Shown: positions 17,849-27,513 of the stretch, piece by piece
How the letters are laid out: every line of letters starts with the position of its first letter
Numbering within the stretch: the stretch's first letter is position 1
Assembly (NCBI GenBank): GCA_965227145.1
Contig: OZ245730.1
Span: 3,100,001-3,164,000 of the forward strand
Direction: 5' to 3'
DNA from: JACKAQ01 sp965227145
GTDB lineage: Bacteria; Calditrichota; Calditrichia; RBG-13-44-9; J075
Length of the DNA stretch: 64,000 bases
Program-made: the position numbers and the translations under genes
Notes under the pieces: generated by a model
Told to the model about the DNA's origin: nothing
The model's input: the letters and a program-made list of their open reading frames with translations, nothing else
Databases searched by the model: none

Positions 17849-18520
17849 TTAATCCGATTTAAGTTTTGCTACACAAATCATTGTATCACCAAATCTAGGC
17901 ATGGTTCGAAAGAACCACTTTAACGCACTATTGGCAATTTTATTGGAATTCGTTTCAAATATTTCATTACTAGTATACCAATTTGAAACTGTAAGATCAA
18001 ACCGATTGAATAATGTTTTAATAAGGGAAAATGTAAACCCCAAAGTGTGGTCCGGATGAATTCTTTGATTTGATTTTAAATTATGAAGAAACAACTTTAG
18101 ACTCAACAAATTAGGTGTAGTAATAATCAATTTAGTATTTTTATTCATATATTTTTTTACTGATTGTAAAAACAGGCCTGGATTATATAGATGTTCGATT
18201 AATTCACCTGCAATTATTACATCAAAATTAACTTTATTTGAATCGAAAGTAAGGTTTTCAACATTATCTACATAAAGATTGGCAACATTATATTTTTCTT
18301 TTAAATAATCTAAAACTTCTTGGCTTAAATCCACACCATAAAGTAAGTTAGATTGTTCCATTAACCTCAGATGCAAATACCTACCTATTATCTCATTATC
18401 TTTATAATGAATGGCATCTGCACACCCTAAATGTAGTACATTTTTATCTTTACAACTATCTACTAAAAACTGGTTTCTATCCTCAATAAATTTGATTGAA
18501 GGAAATTGGTTTTTTCCCAT
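17849..18520 (-). CDS. SAM-dependent methyltransferase
   Basis: A 223-residue class I methyltransferase. Motif I is VLHLGCADAIHYKD, motif II ends with LYGVDLSQEVLDYL, and VIIAGELIEHLYNPGLFLQS is the typical post-motif segment of Methyltransf_11/23 proteins. It probably caps or decorates a sugar, or methylates a phosphate group placed by the neighbouring kinase fusion. Which it does is not visible. It sits five bases after the glycosyltransferase gene and directly against the nucleotidyltransferase-like gene. Confidence 0.85.
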   Translation of the reverse strand: MGKNQFPSIKFIEDRNQFLVDSCKDKNVLHLGCADAIHYKDNEIIGRYLHLRLMEQSNLLYGVDLSQEVLDYLKEKYNVANLYVDNVENLTFDSNKVNFDVIIAGELIEHLYNPGLFLQSVKKYMNKNTKLIITTPNLLSLKLFLHNLKSNQRIHPDHTLGFTFSLIKTLFNRFDLTVSNWYTSNEIFETNSNKIANSALKWFFRTMPRFGDTMICVAKLKSD

Positions 18521-18525
18521 TTCTC

Positions 18526-19677
18526 TTAATTGCCTCTAATTTCTTGGTTTTTATTAATAAATTTTTTATAACTCTTATTCATATCTATAGCAATATTTTT
18601 CCATTGAAATGAATCTAAAATTATTTTATAATTTTCTAGTCCCATTTTTTTTAATTTTAGTTTAGACTCAGATTCTGCATTAATAAGGGCCTTAGCAATT
18701 TCTTGAAAATCAAAATTTACAATCCATCCTGAATTTCCATTTTTTAACATGCCTATTGGATTAGCCTGTTTTGTCAATAAACAAGGTAAGCTCATAGCCA
18801 TTGCCTCGAGCACTGACAAAGACAAGCCTTCCCATCTTGAAGTATGAATAAAAATATCTGAATGATTTAAATAATTATATTTTTTGGGACCAAATAAAGG
18901 ACCTACGATTAATACTTTATCTTTTATATCATAATTTGAGATCATTTCTTTTAGGTGTGGAGTATTATCTTTATGGTCAGGGCCAACTAATAACAATACC
19001 AAGTTTTTAATGTTATTATTACTAAAAGCTTTTAATAAAACATCTAACCCCTTTTGGACTGGATCTAAGCGTCCTACAAACAAAACAATTCTTTTAGAAC
19101 TCAAGAAAGGATAATCTTTCAAAATGTCGTTATTTATATACTCTTTAGGTATAACATCTAAATTTATCCCGTTTGGTATTTCAACGATATGATTATTTAC
19201 ACCATAATTTCTAATACTTTCAGTATCTCCTACAGAATGAACAAAAAGAGCTCCATTGTAAAGTTTTAATTCTATAATATATTTATATATTAACTTGAGT
19301 ATTTTTTTTCTAAGTAATATTGATTTGTCTAAACCACCGTGAGCTGTAATAACATAAGGTATATTCAGTTCATTTAACCATCTGGAAATAATGTAATTAT
19401 GTGGGTTATTTACCGAGTGTAAATGTACGACATCAGGATTACACTCAATTATTTTTTTTTTTATTTCAATTGGAAGTAAAATTGCGGCTTTATGTGGTTT
19501 AAATTTATATATCTGAACATTTGGTATACTAATAATTTCTTTATTTGTAAGGGAAAATAAGATTACACAGTTACTTGAATTTTTTGCCAATTCAAGAGTC
19601 ATATTGTATACCATCTTTTCAATGCCATTTGCTGAATCTGGATTACACCGTCCAAGTAAATAGTGGAGAATTATCAT
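18526..19677 (-). CDS. GT4 family glycosyltransferase
   Basis: A 383-residue GT-B transferase. The acceptor half includes HLHSVNNPHNYIISRWL and VITAHGGLDKSIL. The donor half has RIVLFVGRLDPVQKGLDVLL and SRWEGLSLSVLEAMAMSLPC, with the EX7E motif. Length is normal. The gene is strongly AT-rich like its neighbours. It is spaced 21 bases from the GT2 gene upstream and five from the methyltransferase downstream. Confidence 0.88.
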   Translation of the reverse strand: MIILHYLLGRCNPDSANGIEKMVYNMTLELAKNSSNCVILFSLTNKEIISIPNVQIYKFKPHKAAILLPIEIKKKIIECNPDVVHLHSVNNPHNYIISRWLNELNIPYVITAHGGLDKSILLRKKILKLIYKYIIELKLYNGALFVHSVGDTESIRNYGVNNHIVEIPNGINLDVIPKEYINNDILKDYPFLSSKRIVLFVGRLDPVQKGLDVLLKAFSNNNIKNLVLLLVGPDHKDNTPHLKEMISNYDIKDKVLIVGPLFGPKKYNYLNHSDIFIHTSRWEGLSLSVLEAMAMSLPCLLTKQANPIGMLKNGNSGWIVNFDFQEIAKALINAESESKLKLKKMGLENYKIILDSFQWKNIAIDMNKSYKKFINKNQEIRGN

Positions 19678-19698
19678 ATACCTGTCAATGTTTAAGTT

Positions 19699-20487
19699 TC
19701 ACGAATAAACAATTTTTATATATTTTCTATATATTAATAAGGTTGAACATAATATTCTATAGATTTTAAGACCAAACTCATTATTCATTAACTTTATACT
19801 TGAGTATCTATTAAATACTTTAAAACCTTCTTTATATCTTATTTCACGAACATTTGGCACATCTAAAGACTTGTTTGAATTATGCCATCTGAAAATGGCA
19901 AAGAAATCATTTACATATTTTAATTTATATCCAGAATATAAAATATGAGCAAAAAACTCTTTATCCATTGTTAGTTTAAAATTCTTATCAATTAGTATGC
20001 CTGAATCAATAATTTCTTTTCTAAAGAAGAAAGTTGTAGAAGGGATATAGCAATGATAAAGTGAAAGCCATTTAATAGGTATGTGCGAATATACTTTTTG
20101 TACCTTCTTATTTGATTGAAAAAGCAAATAAAAATTTGAATAAAATGCATCAACATTCGGGTTATCAATAAAATACTTGCTAATTTTATGAAATGTTTTA
20201 GTGCAGTATTGATCGTCAGCGTTAAGCCATCCGATTATTTCACCTGTTGCTAAATGGAATCCTTTATTTAAAGCATCACTTTGACCTTCATCTTTTTCTG
20301 AAATCCATTTCAAATGCGGATACTCTTTAACTATTGAAAGTGTATCATCTGTTGATTCTCCATCAACAATTATATGTTCAAAATTGTTATAATTTTGATC
20401 TATTACACTATTTATGCAATCTTTTAAATATTTTGCACTATTGTATGATGGAGTAATAATAGATATTTTAGGATATTTTTCTGACAT
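19699..20487 (-). CDS. GT2 family glycosyltransferase
   Basis: A 262-residue GT-A fold enzyme. ISIITPSYNSAKYLKDCINS opens the nucleotide-binding domain, HIIVDGESTDDTLSI follows, and GWLNADDQYCTKTF contains the DxD-like metal site. This is the family pattern of enzymes that add GlcNAc, galactose or similar sugars during O-antigen assembly. No membrane segment is evident. Its ATG lies inside the end of the polymerase gene (20-base overlap), so expression is coupled to it. Confidence 0.88.
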   Translation of the reverse strand: MSEKYPKISIITPSYNSAKYLKDCINSVIDQNYNNFEHIIVDGESTDDTLSIVKEYPHLKWISEKDEGQSDALNKGFHLATGEIIGWLNADDQYCTKTFHKISKYFIDNPNVDAFYSNFYLLFQSNKKVQKVYSHIPIKWLSLYHCYIPSTTFFFRKEIIDSGILIDKNFKLTMDKEFFAHILYSGYKLKYVNDFFAIFRWHNSNKSLDVPNVREIRYKEGFKVFNRYSSIKLMNNEFGLKIYRILCSTLLIYRKYIKIVYS

Positions 20488-21730
20488 TTGATATACGTTT
20501 ATTTGTGGAAAAATTAAGTATCAACGAAAATGAAATAAAAATCCAGCTTACAACATCGGCCCCATAACCAATCATATACATAATCAAGGCTATAGTAGAT
20601 AGAAAACTTAGTCTATAAACAAATTTATCATTTGGGTCAATATTTTTCATTCTAATTTTAATGTACGATTTATATAAGAAACTAGATACAAATAAAATTA
20701 CTAAAGAAATCCCCAAATATCCCAAATAGTATAGTGTTTGAATAAAACCGTTATGAGCTCCTGCCATCGCCTGATCACCAATTAGTTTTGCATGCACAAT
20801 GAATCGAGCTCCTAACCCATTTCCCATAAATGTTGCATTATCAATTACAGCATTCCAAATCAACATTCTCCACGAGCCTGTTGCGTCAGCGTCAAAATCG
20901 GTAAATGCAGTTAATCTCTGCTGTATAAATGCAATATCAATCTGTATAAAAAAACCCACAATGAATCCAACAACTGCCACGAGGAACATATATTTATAAT
21001 TTTGAACCCAAAGAAAAATTATGGGCACTGTTGCAAAAAGAATTGCCCAAACAGTGCGATGACTTGTATATGGAATCATAATCACAAAAATAGGTAACAG
21101 AAACAGCGGCAATCTATAACTTTTATCAATAAATTGGTAGTAAAGTAATCCAGATAAGAAGCCCAAAGTAATAGTTTCATACGTCAACGCACCAAATTGG
21201 CGATTTGCCACACTTAGCGAATAATTATTTGTCAGGACTAAATTAAGAGGTGCTAGAATTATTAATGGCATAAGGTAAGTACTTAGACCCTTAATTAATT
21301 CCAATACTTCTCTTTTTCTGACATTAGTTGAAATATATATCATGATAATAATATAATAAAAAACTGAACGAAATTCAGCAATACTCGCATATCCAAATTT
21401 AACTCCACCCATAAAAACAGATACAAATACAAAACCAAAAAATAGTCTCACGATATCGTTTTTAAAAAACAATGGAGAGTTTCGGGTTTTACTTATTTTT
21501 TGATGAATAATAAAAACCACCATCAATAACAAAGCAATGTCTGTTGGTTGTGTTCGAATAGGCGTAAGAGTTAATGATGTTATTCCATTTTCCCATGAGT
21601 TTCTTTCAATAAAAAACATAAATAGAGTGAATATTAAAATAAACTCATTTCTGGTCTTTGCCTTATACAAGAAGTAGATAGAATATAAAATAATAATATA
21701 TAATAGTGCTGGATGACCTGATATATACAT
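20468..21730 (-). CDS. O-antigen polymerase/ligase family membrane protein (Wzy-like)
   Basis: A 420-residue protein with about ten to twelve hydrophobic segments and a long periplasmic loop (about 230-330). That loop contains SWRMLIWNAVIDNATFMGNG and GAHNGFIQTLYYLGYLG, both typical of the O-antigen ligase (Wzy_C/WaaL) superfamily. In a Wzx-dependent cluster the most likely role is polymerisation of flipped repeat units in the periplasm. Ligase function cannot be excluded, because the two are hard to tell apart by sequence. Confidence 0.82.
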   Translation of the reverse strand: MYISGHPALLYIIILYSIYFLYKAKTRNEFILIFTLFMFFIERNSWENGITSLTLTPIRTQPTDIALLLMVVFIIHQKISKTRNSPLFFKNDIVRLFFGFVFVSVFMGGVKFGYASIAEFRSVFYYIIIMIYISTNVRKREVLELIKGLSTYLMPLIILAPLNLVLTNNYSLSVANRQFGALTYETITLGFLSGLLYYQFIDKSYRLPLFLLPIFVIMIPYTSHRTVWAILFATVPIIFLWVQNYKYMFLVAVVGFIVGFFIQIDIAFIQQRLTAFTDFDADATGSWRMLIWNAVIDNATFMGNGLGARFIVHAKLIGDQAMAGAHNGFIQTLYYLGYLGISLVILFVSSFLYKSYIKIRMKNIDPNDKFVYRLSFLSTIALIMYMIGYGADVVSWIFISFSLILNFSTNKRISNVRKIS

Positions 21731-21772
21731 ATTTAATTCTGGGATTTAAAATTAGAAATAAGAGATTTCAAC

Positions 21773-22918
21773 CTAATTAATTTCATGGATTTGTTCAATA
21801 ACCCTTTGCCATCCTTTAAACCATAACCCAATATTGTAATTTTCTCTAACATTTTGTTGTTGTTGTTTTGCTATAAATTCCGTATTCTTGAGCAATTTAA
21901 TTAAATTATTTTTAATACTCTCTGGTAATGTTTCTACTTGTATGGATGGGAGATCTCTTAATCCTGCGACGTTTGTTGTAATTGTAGGACATCCACAAGC
22001 CATACTTTCCAATGCACTTAGTGATGTACCTTCTCTTCTCAAGGTAGGGATCAGTGTTAACCTCGCTGTTGAATAATATTTTACTATTTCATTATTGGTT
22101 ATATCATGTCTCCAAATGACTTGTTCATCCAATGAATATTTATTGATTAATTCATCACAATACTCTTTATAATCTAAACCTCTTATTGTACCAATAATCA
22201 ACAATGTATATCCGGGCACTTCATTATTAAACAAATGAAATGCCTCGATTGCCAAATGAATACCACGATCCACAGTTATTTGTCTTGGAACAAGAATTAT
22301 CTTTTTGTTATGAAATTCTGCAAGCGGTTCAACCTTATTAAACTTTTGAGAATCTACACAATTAGGAATAAACCATTTATTGGGTGCAACTTCCTGAAAG
22401 CAATTTTTCTTAGGTTCAACATCAAGACCTAATGTACGGAAATAATGTGTGTCATTTGCAACAATTGTAAATCTGTTAAACGTTTTTTTTGCTATCCATA
22501 GATGAATTCGATCATCCAAACTGGTGCTTTCAATATTCCATTCAACACCATGCGACAGGACAATTACTTTTTTGTTAATAAACCAAAGCGGTAAGGCATA
22601 AAATGCATAATGAACAATAATGATATCTTCTTTTAGAAGTGACAAAATACGTGTTAGCAATAACAGGCTAAATAAATATTGTCCAATTTTAGGTATAAAT
22701 CTTCCCAAAAACGGTATATTAAAAACCAATTTCACTTTGGGATCTTTGCTTTTGGAAAAATAGTGATATTGTTTGTTAATCGGTTGGTAAACGGTGCTAA
22801 CAATACCTTGTTCATCAAGCATTTTAAGCATGTTTGCAATGTAAACCTCCTGCCCACCGACAACAGGTTGATAACAATAGCTTATATGCCCTATTTTTTT
22901 TAAATTATTCTTACTCAT
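21773..22918 (-). CDS. GT4 family glycosyltransferase
   Basis: A 381-residue GT-B enzyme. The N-terminal GHISYCYQPVVGGQEVYIAN has the Gly-Gly loop of the acceptor half. The donor half has KIILVPRQITVDRGIHLAIE and TLRREGTSLSALESMACGCP (EX7E). A hydrophobic stretch at about 75-105 could place it on the membrane. Specificity is unknown. It overlaps the end of the 2-epimerase gene by eight bases. Confidence 0.88.
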   Translation of the reverse strand: MSKNNLKKIGHISYCYQPVVGGQEVYIANMLKMLDEQGIVSTVYQPINKQYHYFSKSKDPKVKLVFNIPFLGRFIPKIGQYLFSLLLLTRILSLLKEDIIIVHYAFYALPLWFINKKVIVLSHGVEWNIESTSLDDRIHLWIAKKTFNRFTIVANDTHYFRTLGLDVEPKKNCFQEVAPNKWFIPNCVDSQKFNKVEPLAEFHNKKIILVPRQITVDRGIHLAIEAFHLFNNEVPGYTLLIIGTIRGLDYKEYCDELINKYSLDEQVIWRHDITNNEIVKYYSTARLTLIPTLRREGTSLSALESMACGCPTITTNVAGLRDLPSIQVETLPESIKNNLIKLLKNTEFIAKQQQQNVRENYNIGLWFKGWQRVIEQIHEIN

Positions 22919-24044
22919 TCAAAAATTCAGAAACTATTCTTTTAATATTAATACATGATTTACCATCTCCATATGGATTATCAGGAAGCGTCATTTGTTT
23001 GTATACGTTGGTTTTTGTCAATAATGTTTTTACGCCATAATAAATCTTGTTTGCATCAGTACCAACCAGGATAGCATTTCCGGCTTCAACACCTTCCATA
23101 CGTTCTGTTACATCTCGCATTACTAACACAGGTTTATCCAATGAGGGTGCTTCTTCCTGAATACCGCCAGAATCTGTCAAAACCAGGTATGATTTGTTTA
23201 ACAACCAAATAAAGTATTTATAATCCAGTGGGTCAATCAAATAGACATTTTTACAATTTGACAATATACGGTGAACAGGCTTTTGGACTGACGGATTTAA
23301 ATGCACTGGATAAACAAATTGGACATCACTAAAATTTTCTGCTGCCTTTCTGATGGCTAAACATATCTGTTCAAAAGGCTGCCCAAAACTTTCTCTACGG
23401 TGTGCAGTGATCAAAACAATTTTTTGATCGAATTTTAACATATCAAAATAATTATAAAAATCCATTTCATCAGAGTGATTGACTTGCTCTAGTCCCAATA
23501 ACAATGCATCTATGACCGTATTCCCAACATTATGAATATTTGTTGAAATATTTTCATTCACAAGATTGTTAACAGCCAGTTGCGTAGGACAAAAATGGAT
23601 GGTTGCAATTTTGGAGATCAATAAACGATTCATTTCTTCTGGAAAAGGGGAATATTTGTTAAAACTTCTTAATCCGGCCTCAATATGGGCGACAGGTATT
23701 TTATTATAAAATCCAACCAATGCGCCCAAACAAGCCGTGGTTGTATCGCCCTGAACAAAGATAATATCCGGTTTTTCATTTACGATAACTTCTGAAAGAT
23801 TATTAATAATTGTAGCGGACAAATATGCCAATGATTGATTTTCTCGCATTACCTTCAGATCATAATCTGGCACAATATTAAAAAAATTTAAAATATGATC
23901 CAACATTTGACGGTGTTGGCCTGTTGAACAAATTATTGTTCTATATTTAGGATCGATGTAATATTGTTTAATAAGGGGAGCAAGTTTTACTGCCTCGGGT
24001 CTCGTACCAAATATAAATAATACTTTTATCTTAAGTTTCCTCAA
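22911..24044 (-). CDS. wecB: UDP-N-acetylglucosamine 2-epimerase family enzyme
   Basis: A 377-residue member of the non-hydrolysing 2-epimerase family. FIFGTRPEAVKLAPLIKQY, FVQGDTTTACLGALVGF, AHIEAGLRSFNKYSPFPEE and LVLTDSGGIQEEAPSLDKPV are all diagnostic. It inverts C2 of a UDP-HexNAc. It may make UDP-ManNAc. Because this window also encodes WlbA/B/C-type enzymes, it may instead act on UDP-2,3-diacetamido-glucuronate, as WbpI does. Sequence alone does not decide. The start is a TTG, with no in-frame ATG near the conserved N-terminus. It lies within the end of the upstream gene (14-base overlap). Confidence 0.88.
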   Translation of the reverse strand: MRKLKIKVLFIFGTRPEAVKLAPLIKQYYIDPKYRTIICSTGQHRQMLDHILNFFNIVPDYDLKVMRENQSLAYLSATIINNLSEVIVNEKPDIIFVQGDTTTACLGALVGFYNKIPVAHIEAGLRSFNKYSPFPEEMNRLLISKIATIHFCPTQLAVNNLVNENISTNIHNVGNTVIDALLLGLEQVNHSDEMDFYNYFDMLKFDQKIVLITAHRRESFGQPFEQICLAIRKAAENFSDVQFVYPVHLNPSVQKPVHRILSNCKNVYLIDPLDYKYFIWLLNKSYLVLTDSGGIQEEAPSLDKPVLVMRDVTERMEGVEAGNAILVGTDANKIYYGVKTLLTKTNVYKQMTLPDNPYGDGKSCINIKRIVSEFLNE

Positions 24045-25299
24045 TTTTTATTTTTTTTATATCATTAAAGATATTAGTAAATAAATGATCTAAGTTGTTT
24101 CTAAAATAAGTTAAGCTCCACCTATTTTCAAAAAGCTTAATTGTATTTTGAGTTGCATTAACACACCACTCAGGACTTTTTCTGCTGGCATCATCAATAC
24201 ACTCGACCAATGAATCAACATCCCAGGAATCAGTAAGAATATTCTGTTGGTCATCAGAAATTATATCGACATACCCAACAGGAATTAAACCTAAAGCCAG
24301 TGTTCCCAAGAAAGCTGTACCAATTCCAAAATTTACCGGTGCATGTACAGAAAAATTTGTATTCAATAATAAATTTCGCAATTTTCTGTGAAATGGCTTA
24401 AACCGCCAATGATATATATAGTGTATATTTTTTAAATTGAGTTCCGATTTATAGTATTTTAAAATTTCATCTTCAACGGCACAATAGATATATAGGTTTA
24501 AATCTTTTCTTTTTGCAAATACCTCTAATAATAAGTCTAAACCTTTTTGAATGTTACCTCCAGTACCGCCTACATAAATAAATTTTTTTAAACCTTTAGA
24601 ATAATTTTTTAATTTAATATCAACATTCATATGGTTTAAAGGGTAGGATGTCCAGCCTGAATAAATAAATTTATTTTTATATTCCCCATAACCTTCTATC
24701 ATCCTTGGACAATGACCACAGAATAAAACATCTGCTTTATTAGTCAAATATTCTTCACCTTCAATTAAACCTTTTAGAGATCTTTTAAAATCATAATCAT
24801 CTTTGACGATATTATTTCTTCTAAAAAACCTTTCATATCTTTCTACAGATTCACTATTAAGACTTTTCCAATATGCACCTGAAACATATTGGAATACTGG
24901 AGTATTCTCGGGCAGGCTTTCAATAATCGTACGGCAATTACCACCATGTCCAATAAATAAATCGTATTTCTTTGTTGGTAAAAAGTCTTTCTCCTTATAA
25001 TCAATAATATCAACATCGAACCCACATCTATTAAGCGCATGTACTAATTCATAAGTAAAACCAGTAATGTTAAAATATTTTATTTCAGGGAGCTCGTACA
25101 CCGCTGTTTCCCAGGATTTCGGAGATAAACTCACTAAGGCTAATTTGGAACTTTGAGATTTGGGCAAAACATTTATATTCTCAAGAATCTTGCTACTTTG
25201 ATAAATACTATTCGATGTTTTTCGCCGTATTGATATCAATGAAATGAAGCCATTCAATTTTCTTTGTGAGAGGGCTATTTTTAATGTAGTTTTAATCAT
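24031..25299 (-). CDS. Probable GT-B glycosyltransferase
   Basis: A 422-residue protein with a variable first 60 residues. It then shows a GT-B style core: LFIGHGGNCRTIIESLPENT, FIYVGGTGGNIQKGLDLLLE, and a donor-side HAPVNFGIGTAFLGTLALG in place of a typical EX7E. SVHAPVNFGIGT suggests a distant GT4-like group. The role is presumably another sugar transfer to the repeat unit. AT-rich. It is separated from the reductase by 35 bases, one of the wider gaps in this operon. Confidence 0.7.
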   Translation of the reverse strand: MIKTTLKIALSQRKLNGFISLISIRRKTSNSIYQSSKILENINVLPKSQSSKLALVSLSPKSWETAVYELPEIKYFNITGFTYELVHALNRCGFDVDIIDYKEKDFLPTKKYDLFIGHGGNCRTIIESLPENTPVFQYVSGAYWKSLNSESVERYERFFRRNNIVKDDYDFKRSLKGLIEGEEYLTNKADVLFCGHCPRMIEGYGEYKNKFIYSGWTSYPLNHMNVDIKLKNYSKGLKKFIYVGGTGGNIQKGLDLLLEVFAKRKDLNLYIYCAVEDEILKYYKSELNLKNIHYIYHWRFKPFHRKLRNLLLNTNFSVHAPVNFGIGTAFLGTLALGLIPVGYVDIISDDQQNILTDSWDVDSLVECIDDASRKSPEWCVNATQNTIKLFENRWSLTYFRNNLDHLFTNIFNDIKKIKIEET

Positions 25300-25334
25300 T
25301 AATATTTATTACTAAATTTTAATTTTTTTGGTAA

Positions 25335-26060
25335 CTAAATAGTCCCTGAATCAACAAATATATTTTGACCGGTTATTGAACTAGCTTTTTCTGACAGAAG
25401 AAACTCAACCGTATTCGCTACAGAATTTAGTGAGGTAGGTGTTTTTAGTGAATTTCTATTATAAATTCTGTTTCTTTGACCATCATCCAATTTTTGGCTC
25501 ATTGAAGTTTCCATGAATCCTGCAACGATACAATTTGATCTTATCCCTTTACTTCCCCATTCCCTAGAAGTATTTTTTGAAAAGGCCTCCAATGCACCTT
25601 TTGTTGAAGCATACATTGCAAGCCCTTTATAACCTGTATGCACACTTATAGAAGAAATGTTCACAATACTACCTTGTATTTGATGAAGCAACATATTTCT
25701 AATAACATATTTGGTGATTAGCATTGGCGTAAAAACATTAACCTGAAACATCTCATGCAAAGGTTTTATATCAATATTTGTTACAATGTCATCATAAGCA
25801 ATTGCTGCATTGTTTACAAAGCCATGCAAAGGAATATCATAATTAATGAAACCCTTTGTTAGTAAGTTTTTACAACCTTGAGTATCTAATAAATCAAATG
25901 ACTTGATATAAATTTTACTTTCATAACTATTCATTAATAATTTTAAATCATTAGAAATTGTTCTGCATAAGCCATGTACAGTATACCCTTTTTCAAGTAA
26001 AACTTGAGCAATTTCCAATCCAAGCCCTTTGGATATACCAGTTAATAAAATATTCTTCAT
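25335..26060 (-). CDS. SDR family oxidoreductase, FabG-like
   Basis: A 241-residue classical short-chain dehydrogenase. It has ILLTGISKGLGLEIAQVLLE (NADP-binding TGxxxGxG), FVNNAAIAY (NNAG-type), SIVNISSISVHTGYKGLAMY with catalytic Ser and Tyr, and YASTKGALEAFSK with Lys. The ending SSITGQNIFVDSGTI is FabG-like. Next to an acyl carrier protein and an adenylating ligase, it probably reduces an ACP-bound 3-keto acyl group or makes a hydroxyacyl substituent. It could instead be a keto-sugar reductase. It overlaps the ligase gene by one base. Confidence 0.85.
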   Translation of the reverse strand: MKNILLTGISKGLGLEIAQVLLEKGYTVHGLCRTISNDLKLLMNSYESKIYIKSFDLLDTQGCKNLLTKGFINYDIPLHGFVNNAAIAYDDIVTNIDIKPLHEMFQVNVFTPMLITKYVIRNMLLHQIQGSIVNISSISVHTGYKGLAMYASTKGALEAFSKNTSREWGSKGIRSNCIVAGFMETSMSQKLDDGQRNRIYNRNSLKTPTSLNSVANTVEFLLSEKASSITGQNIFVDSGTI

Positions 26061-27289
26061 TATCTTTTTATTTTTCCGGTTCTTGTTGCTTCAATTGAAT
26101 CGACAATATTTATTATTCTAGGGATTTTAAAATTTTGTATCTTTTTGTTAAGAAAATCTTTCAAAGTTTTTTCGGAAATATCTTTTTTTATAACTATATC
26201 AGCACATAAGACATTTCCAATTACAGAATTTTTTTTTGCAAAGACTCTGGAAATTTTAATATTAGGATGCGAATTAATAACGGATTCTATTTCCAGAGGA
26301 TTTACTTTATAACCACCAACATTTATTAACTCATTTTTTCTACCAACAAATCGAAAAACTAAAGGATCGTTTTCTACAATCTCTACTATATCACCTGTAT
26401 TATACCAATTATCATTCAACTCTATAGAGTTAGTATATCCCAATAACTTGTTATTAATGAACAACTCATTATCAACTATTTTCACCATTTTTTTTAAGGC
26501 ATCTTTTATTTGAAACAGATCGCCATTTGCTGCAAGTACAGTACCTGCCTCAGTTGAAGCATAAACATTCAGTATTTTAGCATTTGGAAAAATTGTAAGC
26601 AAACTTTCAGTAAATTTGTTATCAAATTTTTCCCCTCCAGAAGTTATACGCTTGACAGAATTATAAGGCTTTTCAATCGGAAGCAACATTCGAAAAAAAG
26701 TTGGTGTTGCAGAAATATTAGTAATATGAAATTGCTCAATAAGTTCATAAATCTTAGAACGTGATTGACCAAATAAAGTAATTATTGAATTATTATTTAG
26801 CAGAGCCTGAAAGAAGACTTGTAATCCAGCAATATGTGTTGGATTGTATGAAAAACCCCAAATATCCGACTCCATTTTTGAAGATTTTTTTACCATTCGA
26901 GTTACGTTTTGAAACGTATGACTTACCCTCTTTGGAAGCCCTGTTGTTCCTGAGGTATATAATGTGATTCTCCATTTAGAAGTATTATTAAATGAAGTAA
27001 TCATTTGAGGAGGTGTTAACTCATTTATATTTTTTAAGTCATAACCAGAGGTTAGCTCTTCCTTTGTAATTCCTAGATTCTCAATTTCGATATTTGAAAA
27101 GTCATAGTCCAGTAAAATTATTGGACAATCGTGTATTAATGAGCAAACAATGTTTTTAAATATATTATAATAATCATTTGTATAAACATAGCGATTTAAA
27201 TACCTTAATTGTATTATATCATTAAATAAATCATCATAAGTATAGCTTTTGTTTGAAAAGCTGTCCCAAAAAAACAATTTTTTATGCAT
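26060..27289 (-). CDS. AMP-forming acyl-adenylating ligase
   Basis: A 409-residue ANL-superfamily enzyme, shorter than the usual 500-550. It has the P-loop-like TLYTSGTTGLPKRVSHTF (about 105), LNVYASTEAGTVLA, NWYNTGDIVEIV, FVGRKNELINVGGYKVNPLE and the C-terminal catalytic Lys in EATRTGKIKR. It should activate a small carboxylic acid as an acyl adenylate and load it on the acyl carrier protein encoded directly upstream (the genes overlap by eight bases). The shortening is mainly in the N-terminal lobe. Which acid it uses is not readable. The set fits acylation of an amino sugar. Confidence 0.86.
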   Translation of the reverse strand: MHKKLFFWDSFSNKSYTYDDLFNDIIQLRYLNRYVYTNDYYNIFKNIVCSLIHDCPIILLDYDFSNIEIENLGITKEELTSGYDLKNINELTPPQMITSFNNTSKWRITLYTSGTTGLPKRVSHTFQNVTRMVKKSSKMESDIWGFSYNPTHIAGLQVFFQALLNNNSIITLFGQSRSKIYELIEQFHITNISATPTFFRMLLPIEKPYNSVKRITSGGEKFDNKFTESLLTIFPNAKILNVYASTEAGTVLAANGDLFQIKDALKKMVKIVDNELFINNKLLGYTNSIELNDNWYNTGDIVEIVENDPLVFRFVGRKNELINVGGYKVNPLEIESVINSHPNIKISRVFAKKNSVIGNVLCADIVIKKDISEKTLKDFLNKKIQNFKIPRIINIVDSIEATRTGKIKR

Positions 27290-27512
27290 TATCTAAATCT
27301 AACTTTTTGAATATTTCACCTAAAGTTGATACCAAACCATCTTCAAATACATCTATACCAAATTCTTTTTCAATTCGAACAGTAAATTCAGCTAGATCTA
27401 GTGAATCAAATCCAATATCCTTTCGTAAATCCATGGAGAGATTTAATTCGTTAAATTCAGTTAAATCCTTATTATATCTCATAATGTTAATAATTTCCAA
27501 TATTTTTTCCAT
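27282..27512 (-). CDS. Acyl carrier protein
   Basis: A 76-residue four-helix carrier. GFDSLDLAEFTVRIEKEFGI carries the phosphopantetheine Ser (residue 37) in the DSLD motif. It is acidic and of standard size. Sitting between a NeuD/PglD-like acyltransferase gene (one base away) and the adenylating ligase (overlap), it is a dedicated carrier for the polysaccharide pathway rather than the fatty-acid housekeeping AcpP. Confidence 0.92.
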   Translation of the reverse strand: MEKILEIINIMRYNKDLTEFNELNLSMDLRKDIGFDSLDLAEFTVRIEKEFGIDVFEDGLVSTLGEIFKKLDLDNA

Positions 27513-27513
27513 A

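Noticed and set aside
22911..24044. Hydrolysing NeuC-type 2-epimerase
   Set aside because: The motifs fit the non-hydrolysing WecB/WbpI group as well or better, and no NeuB-type synthase accompanies it.
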